A stretch of 64,000 bases of DNA from an uncultured Saccharospirillaceae bacterium (GCA_950054195.1 CATLPG010000003.1:1-64000), one strand, 5' to 3'. Positions 1-8,889 are shown, numbered from the stretch's first letter. The notes: generated from the sequence alone by a model not told the origin. Program-made: numbers and translations.

Positions 1-53
1 AAAGCTGCGGCAAACAACAAGAGCAAAAAGAGTATTTGTTTTGTTGTTTTCAT
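1..53 (-). CDS. Exported protein, N-terminal fragment only
   Basis: An ATG on the minus strand opens a frame beginning MKTTKQILFLLLFAAA, which is a basic start followed by a hydrophobic core, so a Sec signal peptide. The frame leaves the window after about 17 codons, so no function can be given. It begins 8 bp after the stop of the upstream minus-strand gene and is probably the next gene of the same operon. Confidence 0.55.
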   Translation of the reverse strand, partial: MKTTKQILFLLLLFAAA

Positions 54-61
54 TTAATAAA

Positions 62-841
62 TCAGCGTTCGTATTTAATCAGTTTTTCTTTGTTTAAAAG
101 GTATATTGAGCCCTTACTAACCCAAAAATCAATTAAAAGTACAGATTCTTTAAAGAGGTTTGAATAGTCAAAAGTTTGGGTATTGAACAGGTCAATGTTA
201 GTTTCTGTGTTAAAAACAACCCCTTTTTCGGTTATTTGTACCTTTTTTTTATCCTTTAGTGGGATCTTCTTTTTAAAGTTTCCAAACAGGTCAAATAAAA
301 ATAGTCCGTTCTCCTCATCCCATAAATACAGCGTTTCATTATATTCAATGAGTTGAGTGGGTGATAAATCAACGGATAAAAGCTGTGCAATATTCTTCGT
401 TTTAAGCTGAGTGTTTAATTGGTCATTAACTTTTATAATTGATTGGTCAATGGAACTATAAAACCAAAAAGAATCATCTCTATTCGAAAGGCAAGCTAAA
501 TCTATCCACTCAAACGATTCTGATAAATCAATTTGATTGGTTTCACCAAGCATGTTGTCAAGCATTACAATTTGTTGCTGATCTTTATAAAAAACCATTG
601 TTTGCAAAGCATTCCTAGTATCTAACGAGTGGATATCGCCATAGGCTAGGTTGTTGTAGGTTTGTATAAAAGCTCCTTTTGCTGAATACTTATCAACTAC
701 ACTACCTTTTACGGTGTAAACCTTTTCTAATGGATCAACATAAAGTTTATCAGCAATTATTTCTTTTTGCCAAACAAGCTGTTGATTATATAATAGTGGT
801 GAAAAACAAAAAAGAAGAATAACAAGTAGACTAACCCTCAA
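62..841 (-). CDS. Secreted propeller-like protein of unknown function
   Basis: The frame is open from an ATG at 904, but that start would overlap hflX by 74 bp. A TTG at 841 overlaps hflX by only 11 bp and directly begins a signal peptide (RVSLLVILLFCFSPLLYNQQ), so I prefer it; this gives about 259 residues. The mature part is a series of short strands with recurring turns such as DPLEKVY, DNMLGETNQ, DEENGLFLFD and DLFGNFKKK, in the style of a beta-propeller or six-bladed NHL-like protein without recognisable catalytic residues. It is translated from the same minus-strand operon as hflX. I do not recognise the family; periplasmic or surface location is inferred from the leader. Confidence 0.6.
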   Translation of the reverse strand: MRVSLLVILLFCFSPLLYNQQLVWQKEIIADKLYVDPLEKVYTVKGSVVDKYSAKGAFIQTYNNLAYGDIHSLDTRNALQTMVFYKDQQQIVMLDNMLGETNQIDLSESFEWIDLACLSNRDDSFWFYSSIDQSIIKVNDQLNTQLKTKNIAQLLSVDLSPTQLIEYNETLYLWDEENGLFLFDLFGNFKKKIPLKDKKKVQITEKGVVFNTETNIDLFNTQTFDYSNLFKESVLLIDFWVSKGSIYLLNKEKLIKYER

Positions 842-2042
842 ACTCTTGATATAAAAAGTCGTTATAAGGGAATCGGGTAATATGTATGGCTTTAACTTGA
901 TCATAAAGCTTTTTCCTTAATTCATCAATGTTTTGCTTGTTATGAGCCGATATAAATACAACGTTATCTTCGTTCATACGGGCCATCCACGTTTTCTTTA
1001 AGTCCTCAAGTGAATCATTTTCTCTGGTTCTAGGAGTTAAATCATCTTCTTCTTTAGGAGTAAACGTAAAAGCATCTATTTTATTAAACACCAATATAGT
1101 TGGTTTATTTTGACTTTCAATTTCTTTTAACGTGTCATTAACGGTGTTGTAGTGATCCTCAAAACAAGGATGAGCGATATCCAAAACATGTATTAATAAG
1201 TCTGCTTCGCGAACTTCATCAAGGGTTGACTTAAACGATTCAACTAATTGGTGAGGCAACTTTCTAATAAAACCAACAGTGTCACTAAGCAAAAAAGGAA
1301 TGTTTTGAATCGTCATTTTTCTAACAGTAGTGTCGAGTGTTGCAAATAGCTTATTTTCTGCAAACACATCTGATTTGCTAAGCAGATTCATTATTGTAGA
1401 CTTACCAACATTGGTATATCCTATTAATGCCACACGAACTAATTTTCCTCTGTTTTGACGCTGAGTGTTTTTTTGCTTGTCTATTTTTTCAAGCTTCTTT
1501 TTTAATAAAGAGATCTTATCCTTAATAATCCTACGGTCTGTTTCAATTTGAGTTTCACCAGGACCTCTCATTCCTATCCCCCCTTTTTGACGCTCAAGGT
1601 GAGTCCACATTCGTGTTAATCTAGGCAGTAAGTATTGATACTGGGCAAGTTCAACTTGCGTTTTCGCGTGAGAAGTTTGAGCTCTGCTGGCAAAAATATC
1701 TAGAATTAAATTACTTCTATCAAGAATTTTGCACTCCATAGCTCGCTCAATATTCCTGATTTGAGATGGAGATAGTTCATCATCGAAAATAACCAAGTCA
1801 ATATTATTATTATCTCTAAAGTCAATGATCTCTTGTAGTTTCCCAGAACCTACAAACGTCTTCGGGTTTGGAAATTCTAATTTTTGTGTGAACCGTTTAA
1901 CTGTTTCCGCACCCGATGTTTCCGCTAAAAATGCTAATTCATCTAAATACTCTTCAATTTCCTCCTCGGTATCGTTTTTAGTAACAACTCCAACTAAAAT
2001 AGCCCTTTCTACTAACTCATCTGTATGATTATATCTCCCCAT
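831..2042 (-). CDS. hflX: Ribosome-associated GTPase HflX
   Basis: HflX is a conserved GTPase that binds the 50S subunit and splits stalled ribosomes, mainly under stress. The 403-residue product has the family order: an N-terminal HflX domain (GSGKLQEI, DDELSPSQIRN), a coiled linker with the conserved GPGETQIETDRR segment, then a G domain with G1 GYTNVGKST near residue 207, G3 DTVGF near 252, G4 NKID near 319 and G5 SAHN. Length is normal. It starts 3 bp after the stop of the metallo-hydrolase gene, so the two are cotranscribed, and its 3' end overlaps the start of the propeller-like gene. Confidence 0.96.
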   Translation of the reverse strand: MGRYNHTDELVERAILVGVVTKNDTEEEIEEYLDELAFLAETSGAETVKRFTQKLEFPNPKTFVGSGKLQEIIDFRDNNNIDLVIFDDELSPSQIRNIERAMECKILDRSNLILDIFASRAQTSHAKTQVELAQYQYLLPRLTRMWTHLERQKGGIGMRGPGETQIETDRRIIKDKISLLKKKLEKIDKQKNTQRQNRGKLVRVALIGYTNVGKSTIMNLLSKSDVFAENKLFATLDTTVRKMTIQNIPFLLSDTVGFIRKLPHQLVESFKSTLDEVREADLLIHVLDIAHPCFEDHYNTVNDTLKEIESQNKPTILVFNKIDAFTFTPKEEDDLTPRTRENDSLEDLKKTWMARMNEDNVVFISAHNKQNIDELRKKLYDQVKAIHITRFPYNDFLYQEFEG

Positions 2043-2045
2043 AAA

Positions 2046-2684
2046 TTAACTTAAAAAAGGATTGTTTAATTTTTCAAACCCAATAGTTGTTTCTGGACCA
2101 TGTCCACAATACACCTTTGTGTTATCTGGTAACGTAAACAGTTCCTCTCGAATACTTTTTAATAATAAATCATGATTTCCGCCTGGTAAATCGGTTCTGC
2201 CAATACTGCCGTAAAATAAACAATCACCATTTATAACAAAATTATCAGTTTTACTGTAAAACACAATATGTCCAGGAGCATGACCTGGAACAAACCGAAT
2301 TGCTAATTGGCTACTACCAAAGGTAAGACCATCCTCAAGATTCAAAAAGCTTGTTGGTTCAGGTGAAGGCTTGTAAGGTAAACCATACATTTGAGCAACA
2401 GCTTCACCAGACTGCAAGGTTTGTAGGTCTTCCTTATAAATCTCCAAAGCAATATTATAATGTGAGGTTACAAATTGGTTACCAAGTATATGATCAATAT
2501 GACTATGTGTAGAAACTACTTTTACAGGCGTTAACCCTTCCTCTTTGATAAATGAAGTCAAGGCAAGCTCTTCTTCTTTGTTGGAACAGCCTGGATCAAT
2601 AATAACACACGCTTTGGTTTCATCATATACGATGTAGGTGTTTTCTTGGAAAGGATTAAAAACAAATTTCTTTATAGCAACCAT
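2046..2684 (-). CDS. Metallo-beta-lactamase fold hydrolase (glyoxalase II-like)
   Basis: The 212-residue protein is a cytoplasmic MBL-fold hydrolase of the YcbL/glyoxalase II-like group. The metal-binding signature reads THSHIDHILG, followed by GHAPGHI, the DCLFYGSIGRTDLPGG loop containing the bridging aspartate, and the C-terminal CGHGPETTIGFE histidine. Members hydrolyse thioesters or related substrates using two metal ions, but the physiological substrate of this short form is not settled and cannot be read from the sequence. It is the first gene of the minus-strand run leading into hflX and diverges from the lipoprotein cluster that starts about 110 bp away. Confidence 0.9.
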   Translation of the reverse strand: MVAIKKFVFNPFQENTYIVYDETKACVIIDPGCSNKEEELALTSFIKEEGLTPVKVVSTHSHIDHILGNQFVTSHYNIALEIYKEDLQTLQSGEAVAQMYGLPYKPSPEPTSFLNLEDGLTFGSSQLAIRFVPGHAPGHIVFYSKTDNFVINGDCLFYGSIGRTDLPGGNHDLLLKSIREELFTLPDNTKVYCGHGPETTIGFEKLNNPFLS

Positions 2685-2792
2685 TTTAAACTTTTTTCGT
2701 TAATTATAGTCATACAATGTGTTTCAAGTTGTAAAGGAAATAATTATATTAGACAATTGTCTGGTTAAGACGCTAATAAATGAATAAACAAA

Positions 2793-3689
2793 ATGATTAG
2801 CAGATACTTAATAGTAGGCTTAATAGCCATAGGTGTTCTTGGGTTTTCTTGTAAAAAGAAAACGGTGAATATACACGAAAACTTAATAGTTGAAGGAAAC
2901 ACGCCTCCACCCTACGATGGCGTTTCGTCCACTCAAATTGAGGTTTATGTAAATAAATTACATATTGATTTATTAGGAATACAGGTTAGTGATACTGATT
3001 TGGCAACTTATACACAGTACCTTAAGCAACAAAATCTTTCAGTTGCATCTAGGGACTCGGTTATAGATGTTATTTTATCCAAACAACAATATTACGAACG
3101 TTTATTTGCACTCCTGAGTGGTAGGATGTTGGAAGGTATTAATGAATTTCAGCTTCAAGATGAAATCAATACCTATACTTTTATAACACAGCAATTGTAT
3201 TCCTCAGGAGATACTTTAAATGCTCAAATTGTCGAATATGAAAATGCCAAGTTAATCGCATTAAAACAATCAGACTCTCTATACATGGAAGGCGATATTA
3301 CAGTTAATCAGCTATATGCTGCATTTTCAAATAATGTAATATACGATGAAATTAACATGGGAAGTTTAAACTTTATGATTGCTTGCTTTGAAAACTACTT
3401 GTATCGTTCACCAACTGCACAAGAAACCACTAACGGTACAGAAATGGTTGATGGTCAATCAAGACCAATATTACAAAGTGATGGGGATAGCAAAAATGAC
3501 TTTATAAACATCATTACCACTTGCAATGAATTTTATCAAGGTTTAGTTATAGAAAATTTTACTTCTTATTTATCTAGAAGACCTACTTCTCAAGAAATGT
3601 TTGATTTTACCGAGCTTGTGAAAACATCTAATAATTTGGAGGAGCTTAAAAAGAACATCTTAAATACCGATGAGTATGCAGGCTTTTAA
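2793..3689 (+). CDS. Lipoprotein with DUF1549/DUF4214-like helical repeats
   Basis: The first gene of a plus-strand run codes for a 298-residue lipoprotein (signal peptide with lipobox GFSC, acylated Cys20, then KKK). The rest looks helical and contains three versions of one pattern: a helix, an R-x-P-(S/T) turn with a nearby glutamate, and a second helix ending in an EY/EF motif. Instances are near YLYRSPTAQE, YLSRRPTSQE and the ending NTDEYAGF, with a more distant copy at the N terminus (LLGIQVSD to QQYYERL). This resembles DUF1549 of planctomycete-type surface proteins and DUF4214, but I cannot assign it firmly. The next gene carries the same motif once, so the two probably share a role. 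Confidence 0.7.
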   Translation: MISRYLIVGLIAIGVLGFSCKKKTVNIHENLIVEGNTPPPYDGVSSTQIEVYVNKLHIDLLGIQVSDTDLATYTQYLKQQNLSVASRDSVIDVILSKQQYYERLFALLSGRMLEGINEFQLQDEINTYTFITQQLYSSGDTLNAQIVEYENAKLIALKQSDSLYMEGDITVNQLYAAFSNNVIYDEINMGSLNFMIACFENYLYRSPTAQETTNGTEMVDGQSRPILQSDGDSKNDFINIITTCNEFYQGLVIENFTSYLSRRPTSQEMFDFTELVKTSNNLEELKKNILNTDEYAGF

Positions 3690-3699
3690 TCGTTTAAAT

Positions 3700-4203
3700 A
3701 TGAAATATATAGTGTCAATTTTTGTTGTTTCCTTTCTTCTTACAGCGTGTAAAAAGAAAGTGGATCACATCGTGAATTACGATAATGTCATTTATGAGGT
3801 TAATACACAAACCATTTATTCTTCAAATGCACAAAAAAATAAGCAGAAGTCCCCAGAGTTAATTATCTCAATTATGTATGCTGATATTTTTAATCAAGGA
3901 ATTCAAACAAATAAATTGCTTGAAATTGCTGAAATTTATTTGGCTACTGGTGATAAAACCATGTTTAATGAGTTAATATTTAGTCACTTTTTAAAAGATC
4001 CTTCGGCAATAGTGCCAACTGATGGTCAAATGAGAGCGGATATAGATCAGTTTGTTGAAGATACGTATATAAAGTTCTACCAAAGAGAGCCTAGTGAGTA
4101 CGAAAAACACTACATGATCAACTTAATTGAGAGCGATGCAAATATGACAGTTGAAAATGTTTACACAGCGATAATTTTGTCTAACGAATACTTTTTCTAC
4201 TAG
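3700..4203 (+). CDS. Lipoprotein sharing the R-x-P-S...NEY motif of its neighbour
   Basis: The frame is open from 3670, but the ATG at 3700 avoids overlap with the upstream gene and begins a clear lipoprotein leader (MKYIVSIFVVSFLLTAC, acylated Cys17, then KKK), giving 167 residues. Its C-terminal part, FYQREPSEYEKHYM to LSNEYFFY, repeats the helix-turn-helix pattern seen at the end of the preceding lipoprotein, so the genes may be related by partial duplication. No enzymatic motif is visible. Only 14 bp separate it from the DUF1501-like gene, which supports cotranscription. Exposure on the periplasmic or outer face of a membrane is inferred from the lipobox. Confidence 0.65.
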   Translation: MKYIVSIFVVSFLLTACKKKVDHIVNYDNVIYEVNTQTIYSSNAQKNKQKSPELIISIMYADIFNQGIQTNKLLEIAEIYLATGDKTMFNELIFSHFLKDPSAIVPTDGQMRADIDQFVEDTYIKFYQREPSEYEKHYMINLIESDANMTVENVYTAIILSNEYFFY

Positions 4204-4217
4204 AAAACTTTTTAATT

Positions 4218-5549
4218 ATGAAAAGAAGAGATTTTATAAAAAAAGCAAGTTTAACAACGGCAGGAGCTTTTGTTACACCTTACATACTGCCTAGTGGAAG
4301 ATTGTTTGCTCCAACAGGAACACGTTTAGCAAATCATGTCGTTTTTGTATTATTTGGTGGAGGTATTAGAAATCAAGAGGCTGTTAAAAAAATGTACTTG
4401 GCAGATCAGCAAGGATTTTCATCCACAGGTAATGTAATGAATAACATGTTGACTGGTGCTGCTCCGTCTAGTAATATTGTATATAACCAATGGTCTCCTA
4501 TTTTAGGAACGTCATTGCAAGCTCAAGGGGCACTTTTCCCAGAAATGAGGTATACACAAGGGCCAACGGGTCACTATAACGGGCATACCGTTGCAATGAC
4601 AGGGAACTATACTGAAACAGGACTAAACCTAAACATCAATCCTGAGCACCCAACCATTTTTGAATATTACAGAAAGCATAATAGTCCTTCACAAACAGCT
4701 TTAAAAGCATGGTGGTTATCAGAAGGCTTAGGGCCTTATCCTTCATTAAATTATAGTAGACATCCAGACTATGGAGCAACTTATGGAGCAAACTACATGC
4801 GTCCAAACAGTATTTTTGGAGGTAAAGGGTTCGATTATTTAAACGATGCAACTGTTTACCAGCCAGATGATGTTTCTCGCATAGAAACAATGAAAAACTT
4901 TTTTGATGTTAATTTTGATAAACAAGCATCAGATATTCCTGGAATAATAAATACGAGAGACGACAAAGAAGCAATCAAAAATATGATTGTAAGTACACTT
5001 AATAACCCAACTTCTTTAGACCTAGCCTTACCAAATGGAGCTAGTCCAAGTGAACTAACAGGTGATTTGGTGAATATTTCATCAGCATGGAAAGTGCTCG
5101 AGTCCTTTAAGCCAGAGCTAACTGTAATTAATACATTTAATCTTGATATTTGTCATAGTAATTTTAGTAGCTATATTGAGTTACTTCATAAAGCAGATTA
5201 TGGTGTGGGCTGGTTGTGGAATAAAATTCAAAGTGATCCAGTCTTGGCTAATGATACTGTATTGGTATGTATGCCAGAGCATGGTAGAAATGCACAACCG
5301 AACAGTTTAATAGATGCTAACGGTTTAGCGGCTTTTGATCATACGAGTGATAGTAACTCAAGAGAAGTATTTAGTTTAATTGTTGGTCCTTCTGGCGTAA
5401 TAAACCAAAATCAAAGCTATGGAACTGGAGTAGCCCCAGTTGGAGAAAGTATAGATATTGTACCAACAATAGCTCATATCTTAGGGTTCTATGACGACAT
5501 ACCAGCAGGCTTGCTGCCAGGTAGAGTACTAACGGAAGCATTTGTTTAA
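4218..5549 (+). CDS. DUF1501-like alkaline-phosphatase-fold exported protein
   Basis: This 443-residue protein begins MKRRDFIKKASLTTAGAF, a twin-arginine-type leader, so it is probably exported folded with metal or another cofactor. The body matches the alkaline-phosphatase/sulfatase-like family often annotated DUF1501: an N-terminal VVFVLFGGGIRN strand-loop, a central GHYNGH segment, LDICHSNF, and the C-terminal VCMPEHGRN and FDHTSDSN histidine motifs that would bind metal. The usual nucleophile position near the first strand is not obvious, so activity is uncertain. Such proteins are common next to planctomycete-type cytochrome and DUF1549 proteins, and here it lies between lipoproteins of that kind. 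Substrate unknown. Confidence 0.75.
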   Translation: MKRRDFIKKASLTTAGAFVTPYILPSGRLFAPTGTRLANHVVFVLFGGGIRNQEAVKKMYLADQQGFSSTGNVMNNMLTGAAPSSNIVYNQWSPILGTSLQAQGALFPEMRYTQGPTGHYNGHTVAMTGNYTETGLNLNINPEHPTIFEYYRKHNSPSQTALKAWWLSEGLGPYPSLNYSRHPDYGATYGANYMRPNSIFGGKGFDYLNDATVYQPDDVSRIETMKNFFDVNFDKQASDIPGIINTRDDKEAIKNMIVSTLNNPTSLDLALPNGASPSELTGDLVNISSAWKVLESFKPELTVINTFNLDICHSNFSSYIELLHKADYGVGWLWNKIQSDPVLANDTVLVCMPEHGRNAQPNSLIDANGLAAFDHTSDSNSREVFSLIVGPSGVINQNQSYGTGVAPVGESIDIVPTIAHILGFYDDIPAGLLPGRVLTEAFV

Positions 5550-5558
5550 TAACTTATC

Positions 5559-6536
5559 ATGATGAAAAATTTCTTATATATAACTGTAGTAGGTGTGATT
5601 TTCCTTTCATCTTGTAAGGAAGATATCAATCGTATTGAACCAGATACTAGCTCAATTGCTAATCCTTATGACGGCATAGATTACGGAAATGATCCAACAA
5701 CAGCATTAATAGATTCTTCCTCATACCTTGGATTACACGAATTTATATTTAGTAAAAAATGTGCTGTCCCTGCTTGCCATGATGGAGCTTTTGAGCCAGA
5801 TTTTCGAACAATTGAAGGGTCATATAACAACTTAGTGTACCATACTGTAGTTAAAAACAACTCAACGAATGATTTTACATATCGTGTACTGCCAGGTGAT
5901 ACAGCCATGTCATGGTTGCACGAACGTATCACTACAGATGATGCAGTACTAGGAAAAATGCCGTTGTATGATGTAATGTCTAATCATGAAATCGAACAAA
6001 TTGAAAAATGGATACTTGCTGGAGCAAAGAATGTTTTTGATGTAAATCCTTCTCAGCCAGATATGCAGCCTACAAATGGAGGTGTTCTAGCATTTTTAAA
6101 TGATACATCAGGTGTTAGGTTAGATACCATTAGGGATAACCCAATTATGCCGATGAAACTTCCAAATAATTCAACTGTTGAATTTTGGTTCTTGTTATAT
6201 GATCAAGAAGCCAATGGAGATTTTGTTCCAGGGGCAAGTTTTACCTATAATAAAATTAAAATATCTGACCATCCATTTGAATTTAGTGGAGTTACAGAGA
6301 ATAATTTAACAGTACAATCTGCATTTAGTCCAGCCTATTTACCAGTAGCTTTTGGTGGTAATTTCTTAGCACCATATTATCATAGCTACTCAATTAATAC
6401 AGCAAACTTTACACCAGGAAAAACATATTTTATGCGTATTTACGTAAAAGATGCCGATCATTCTTTTAACACAGAGATTCCAGAAAATGGATCTCAAACC
6501 TATTTACTTACTTACTTTTCTTTTATCGTTCAATAA
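5559..6536 (+). CDS. Haem-binding lipoprotein with a CX4CH site
   Basis: A 325-residue lipoprotein (lipobox ending at Cys19) whose N-terminal domain contains CAVPACH at residues 68-74. The spacing is CX4CH rather than CX2CH; such expanded sites are known to take covalent haem c in some multihaem cytochromes and occur in planctomycete-type cytochrome domains. A downstream GKMPLYDVMS with a conserved methionine and a terminal helix (HEIEQIEKWILAGAKN) fit a class I cytochrome c fold, so the methionine is a candidate axial ligand. The C-terminal half is beta-rich and unassigned. It follows the DUF1501-like gene by 9 bp and abuts the next lipoprotein exactly. Confidence 0.7.
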   Translation: MMKNFLYITVVGVIFLSSCKEDINRIEPDTSSIANPYDGIDYGNDPTTALIDSSSYLGLHEFIFSKKCAVPACHDGAFEPDFRTIEGSYNNLVYHTVVKNNSTNDFTYRVLPGDTAMSWLHERITTDDAVLGKMPLYDVMSNHEIEQIEKWILAGAKNVFDVNPSQPDMQPTNGGVLAFLNDTSGVRLDTIRDNPIMPMKLPNNSTVEFWFLLYDQEANGDFVPGASFTYNKIKISDHPFEFSGVTENNLTVQSAFSPAYLPVAFGGNFLAPYYHSYSINTANFTPGKTYFMRIYVKDADHSFNTEIPENGSQTYLLTYFSFIVQ

Positions 6537-6998
6537 ATGAGAAAGCTATTAACATATACACTTTTATTAGGATTAATAATTACTTCTTGTAAAAAGAAAA
6601 AAGATGAAAATGGACCCTTGCCTCCCGTTTCTGAAACCCCAGAAATCACAGAAGTAAGAGTTTCCAAAACAACTATTAACCAGTTTGATGATTTAGTTTT
6701 CTATATTGATTATATTGATGGAGATGGAAACTTAGGAACAGAGGATGCTGATGTGAAATCAATATTTATTGTCGATAATAGAGATAATAGCATTGTTCAT
6801 GAGTTTCATTTATACCCATTGCTCCCTGTTGATGAAGTAGCGAGTATACAAGGGACTTTAAACGTTAATTTAGAGAATGTAATCTTACTAGATCAAAGTA
6901 ATAACAGTGAAACTGCATCGTTTTCGATTTATATAAAAGATAGATCCAACAAAAAAAGTAATACCATTAATTCAGGTGCAGTAACAATTATTAAATAA
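6537..6998 (+). CDS. Small lipoprotein of unknown function
   Basis: A 153-residue lipoprotein: leader MRKLLTYTLLLGLIITSC with acylated Cys18, a basic KKKK stretch, then a proline-rich linker and a single beta-sandwich-like domain with a DGDGNLGTED loop that could bind calcium (acidic side chains at alternating positions). It starts immediately after the stop of the haem lipoprotein, and its own stop codon overlaps the ATG of the next small gene (TAATG), so translation of this series is coupled. No family recognised. Confidence 0.7.
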   Translation: MRKLLTYTLLLGLIITSCKKKKDENGPLPPVSETPEITEVRVSKTTINQFDDLVFYIDYIDGDGNLGTEDADVKSIFIVDNRDNSIVHEFHLYPLLPVDEVASIQGTLNVNLENVILLDQSNNSETASFSIYIKDRSNKKSNTINSGAVTIIK

Positions 6999-7177
6999 TG
7001 AAAGGAGTATTAAAGTTTATTGTAGCCACAGTAGTGGTAGTTGTTGTATTAATAGCGGGTGTTTTAGCTTACCAAGCATGGGGTGTAAGTGCAGGAGAAG
7101 GAGAGAAAGATGAAATAGATATTGAGCACAAAAATAGTGCTAACGCAGCAGCAGATACTGCAGATATTTTTGACTAA
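6998..7177 (+). CDS. 59-aa single-pass membrane peptide
   Basis: A short frame, too small for common ORF cut-offs, overlaps the previous stop by one base (TAATG) and encodes 59 residues: MKGVLKF, a transmembrane helix rich in valine (IVATVVVVVVLIAGVLAY), then an acidic, alanine-rich tail ending in ADIFD. The coupling to the upstream gene, absence of stops and amphipathic division into basic head, membrane helix and acidic tail all support a real gene. It may be an anchor or small subunit for the surface proteins encoded before it; this is inference. Confidence 0.6.
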   Translation: MKGVLKFIVATVVVVVVLIAGVLAYQAWGVSAGEGEKDEIDIEHKNSANAAADTADIFD

Positions 7178-7182
7178 AAGGT

Positions 7183-8889
7183 TTGTTTCTCCGAAATAGT
7201 ATAGTATATATATCCTTAATTTTCTTAGTTTCTTTACTTCATTCCCAAAATGTTGTTCAAAGCGTTAAAGGTAAGTTTGGAGTTCAAAAAGATGGTAACT
7301 GGTTAGTCTCTCCAAGGTTTGATTCAATTTATGCCTCATCAAGCAACTATTTTACCGCCTATAAAAAGGCTAGAATATTTTACTACACCCCTCAAGGAGA
7401 TAGAATATTTAAAACAAAAAAATCCAAAAAATCATTTGGTACTAGATTTAATAATGGATATGCATTTATAAGAAAAAAAGAATTTTGGGGAGCGATTGAT
7501 GAAAAAGGAGACAATGTCGTTCCATATATCTATAATGTGCAGCCTAACTTAGTAGGTTATCTAGCAGTATTTACTAATGAAACTCAATATTATAAAAAGG
7601 TTGATTTGTATGGTCCTAATTATAAGCGTTTAGCATCTAATTATGATAGCATTAAAGCCTTAAATAATTTGTTACTAGCATTTGGTTCTAAAATTGAAAC
7701 TAAAAGAGTAAAAAGAAAGATAATTGGTACTAAAAAAGTTTCTGTAAATAACCTTTGGACTTCCATTTATGATATCAAAACAGGTGTTTTAATAAATAAA
7801 TATAAAGGGCATAGTTACAAGCAGTTTGGAGCTATGCTACAAGTTGTAAATTACCAAAATCAAAAGACATTAATTGATAGTTTAGGGAATGTATTAGTTG
7901 AGTCTTTTTCTAAAATTAAGCAAAGAGCCAATGGAGATTATTTAATTTATTCAGCAAACAGTGCTCAAACAAACTTTAAAGCCCATGTTTATTTACTTTA
8001 TAAGCATGGCAAACCTTTAATAAACAACAACGGATATCACAAAATCACCTTCAAGGACAGTTCAATTTATGCCTATTATGATGTAAATAGAGCTGATATT
8101 TATTCAAGCAGTTATAAGCTCTTAACCCCAAATGTTAAAATCAAAAATTATCAAATAAATAATTACCACATTTTCGAAAATGATAGTGGCTTTTACCTAG
8201 GAAATGAAACTGGTGTCCGAAAAACAAACTACTATAGTAATATTGATAATTCGTCTGAAAATATGATGCTAATCCAAAAAGACTCATCTTTTGGATATTT
8301 AAACCTAACCACGTTAGTTGAAACCAATTTTCACCCAATTCTTACAGGAATCAGTTATACTTATGGAAGAACAGGCAAAGGGCTAATGAAAATCTTTGGA
8401 ACATCTTACAGAACCGAAACATGGGAGGTTTTATTTGATGGAAGAAATTATAACAATGGCTATGCAATTATAGCATTAAACGCACTTGATAAAGATTATC
8501 AAAAAGGGCGTTCGCTTGATATAGGAGATGAAACAAAACTCAGATACAACTACATAAACAAAGAAGGTCAATTACTCACAAAGGATAAATACAAAGCAGT
8601 TTATCCTTTTAAAAATGGTAAAGCTTGGGTACGGAAAACCAACTATTTCTATATGATCGACACTAATGGTAAAGCAGATTACTCAATAAAAGCAGAGAAA
8701 ATAAATGAAATTGACTCAGACCATTTTGTGTTTAAAAAAGGTGGAGATTGGGGCGTAATAGATCATAATTATAAAATTGTAGTAAAGCCTACTTATTTTC
8801 ACAAACCTTATGTTGTAAAAGGAAAAATTATCCTCAAAGATTCAGGAAACAAACCAGACGAGTTTTATCAGTTACCGATAGAAAAATAG
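7183..8889 (+). CDS. Secreted WG-repeat protein
   Basis: The only possible start after the in-frame stop at 7171 is TTG at 7183, which directly opens a signal peptide (FLRNSIVYISLIFLVSLLHSQ). The 568-residue product contains WG (tryptophan-glycine) repeats, for example KFGVQKDGNWLVSPRFD, EFWGAIDEKGDNVVPYIY, YINKEGQLLTKDKYK and GDWGVIDHNYKIVVKPTY, which form beta-rich binding surfaces in bacterial exported proteins. It lies 5 bp after the membrane peptide, so it may be the last gene of the lipoprotein operon. Ligand and role are unknown. Confidence 0.75.
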   Translation: MFLRNSIVYISLIFLVSLLHSQNVVQSVKGKFGVQKDGNWLVSPRFDSIYASSSNYFTAYKKARIFYYTPQGDRIFKTKKSKKSFGTRFNNGYAFIRKKEFWGAIDEKGDNVVPYIYNVQPNLVGYLAVFTNETQYYKKVDLYGPNYKRLASNYDSIKALNNLLLAFGSKIETKRVKRKIIGTKKVSVNNLWTSIYDIKTGVLINKYKGHSYKQFGAMLQVVNYQNQKTLIDSLGNVLVESFSKIKQRANGDYLIYSANSAQTNFKAHVYLLYKHGKPLINNNGYHKITFKDSSIYAYYDVNRADIYSSSYKLLTPNVKIKNYQINNYHIFENDSGFYLGNETGVRKTNYYSNIDNSSENMMLIQKDSSFGYLNLTTLVETNFHPILTGISYTYGRTGKGLMKIFGTSYRTETWEVLFDGRNYNNGYAIIALNALDKDYQKGRSLDIGDETKLRYNYINKEGQLLTKDKYKAVYPFKNGKAWVRKTNYFYMIDTNGKADYSIKAEKINEIDSDHFVFKKGGDWGVIDHNYKIVVKPTYFHKPYVVKGKIILKDSGNKPDEFYQLPIEK

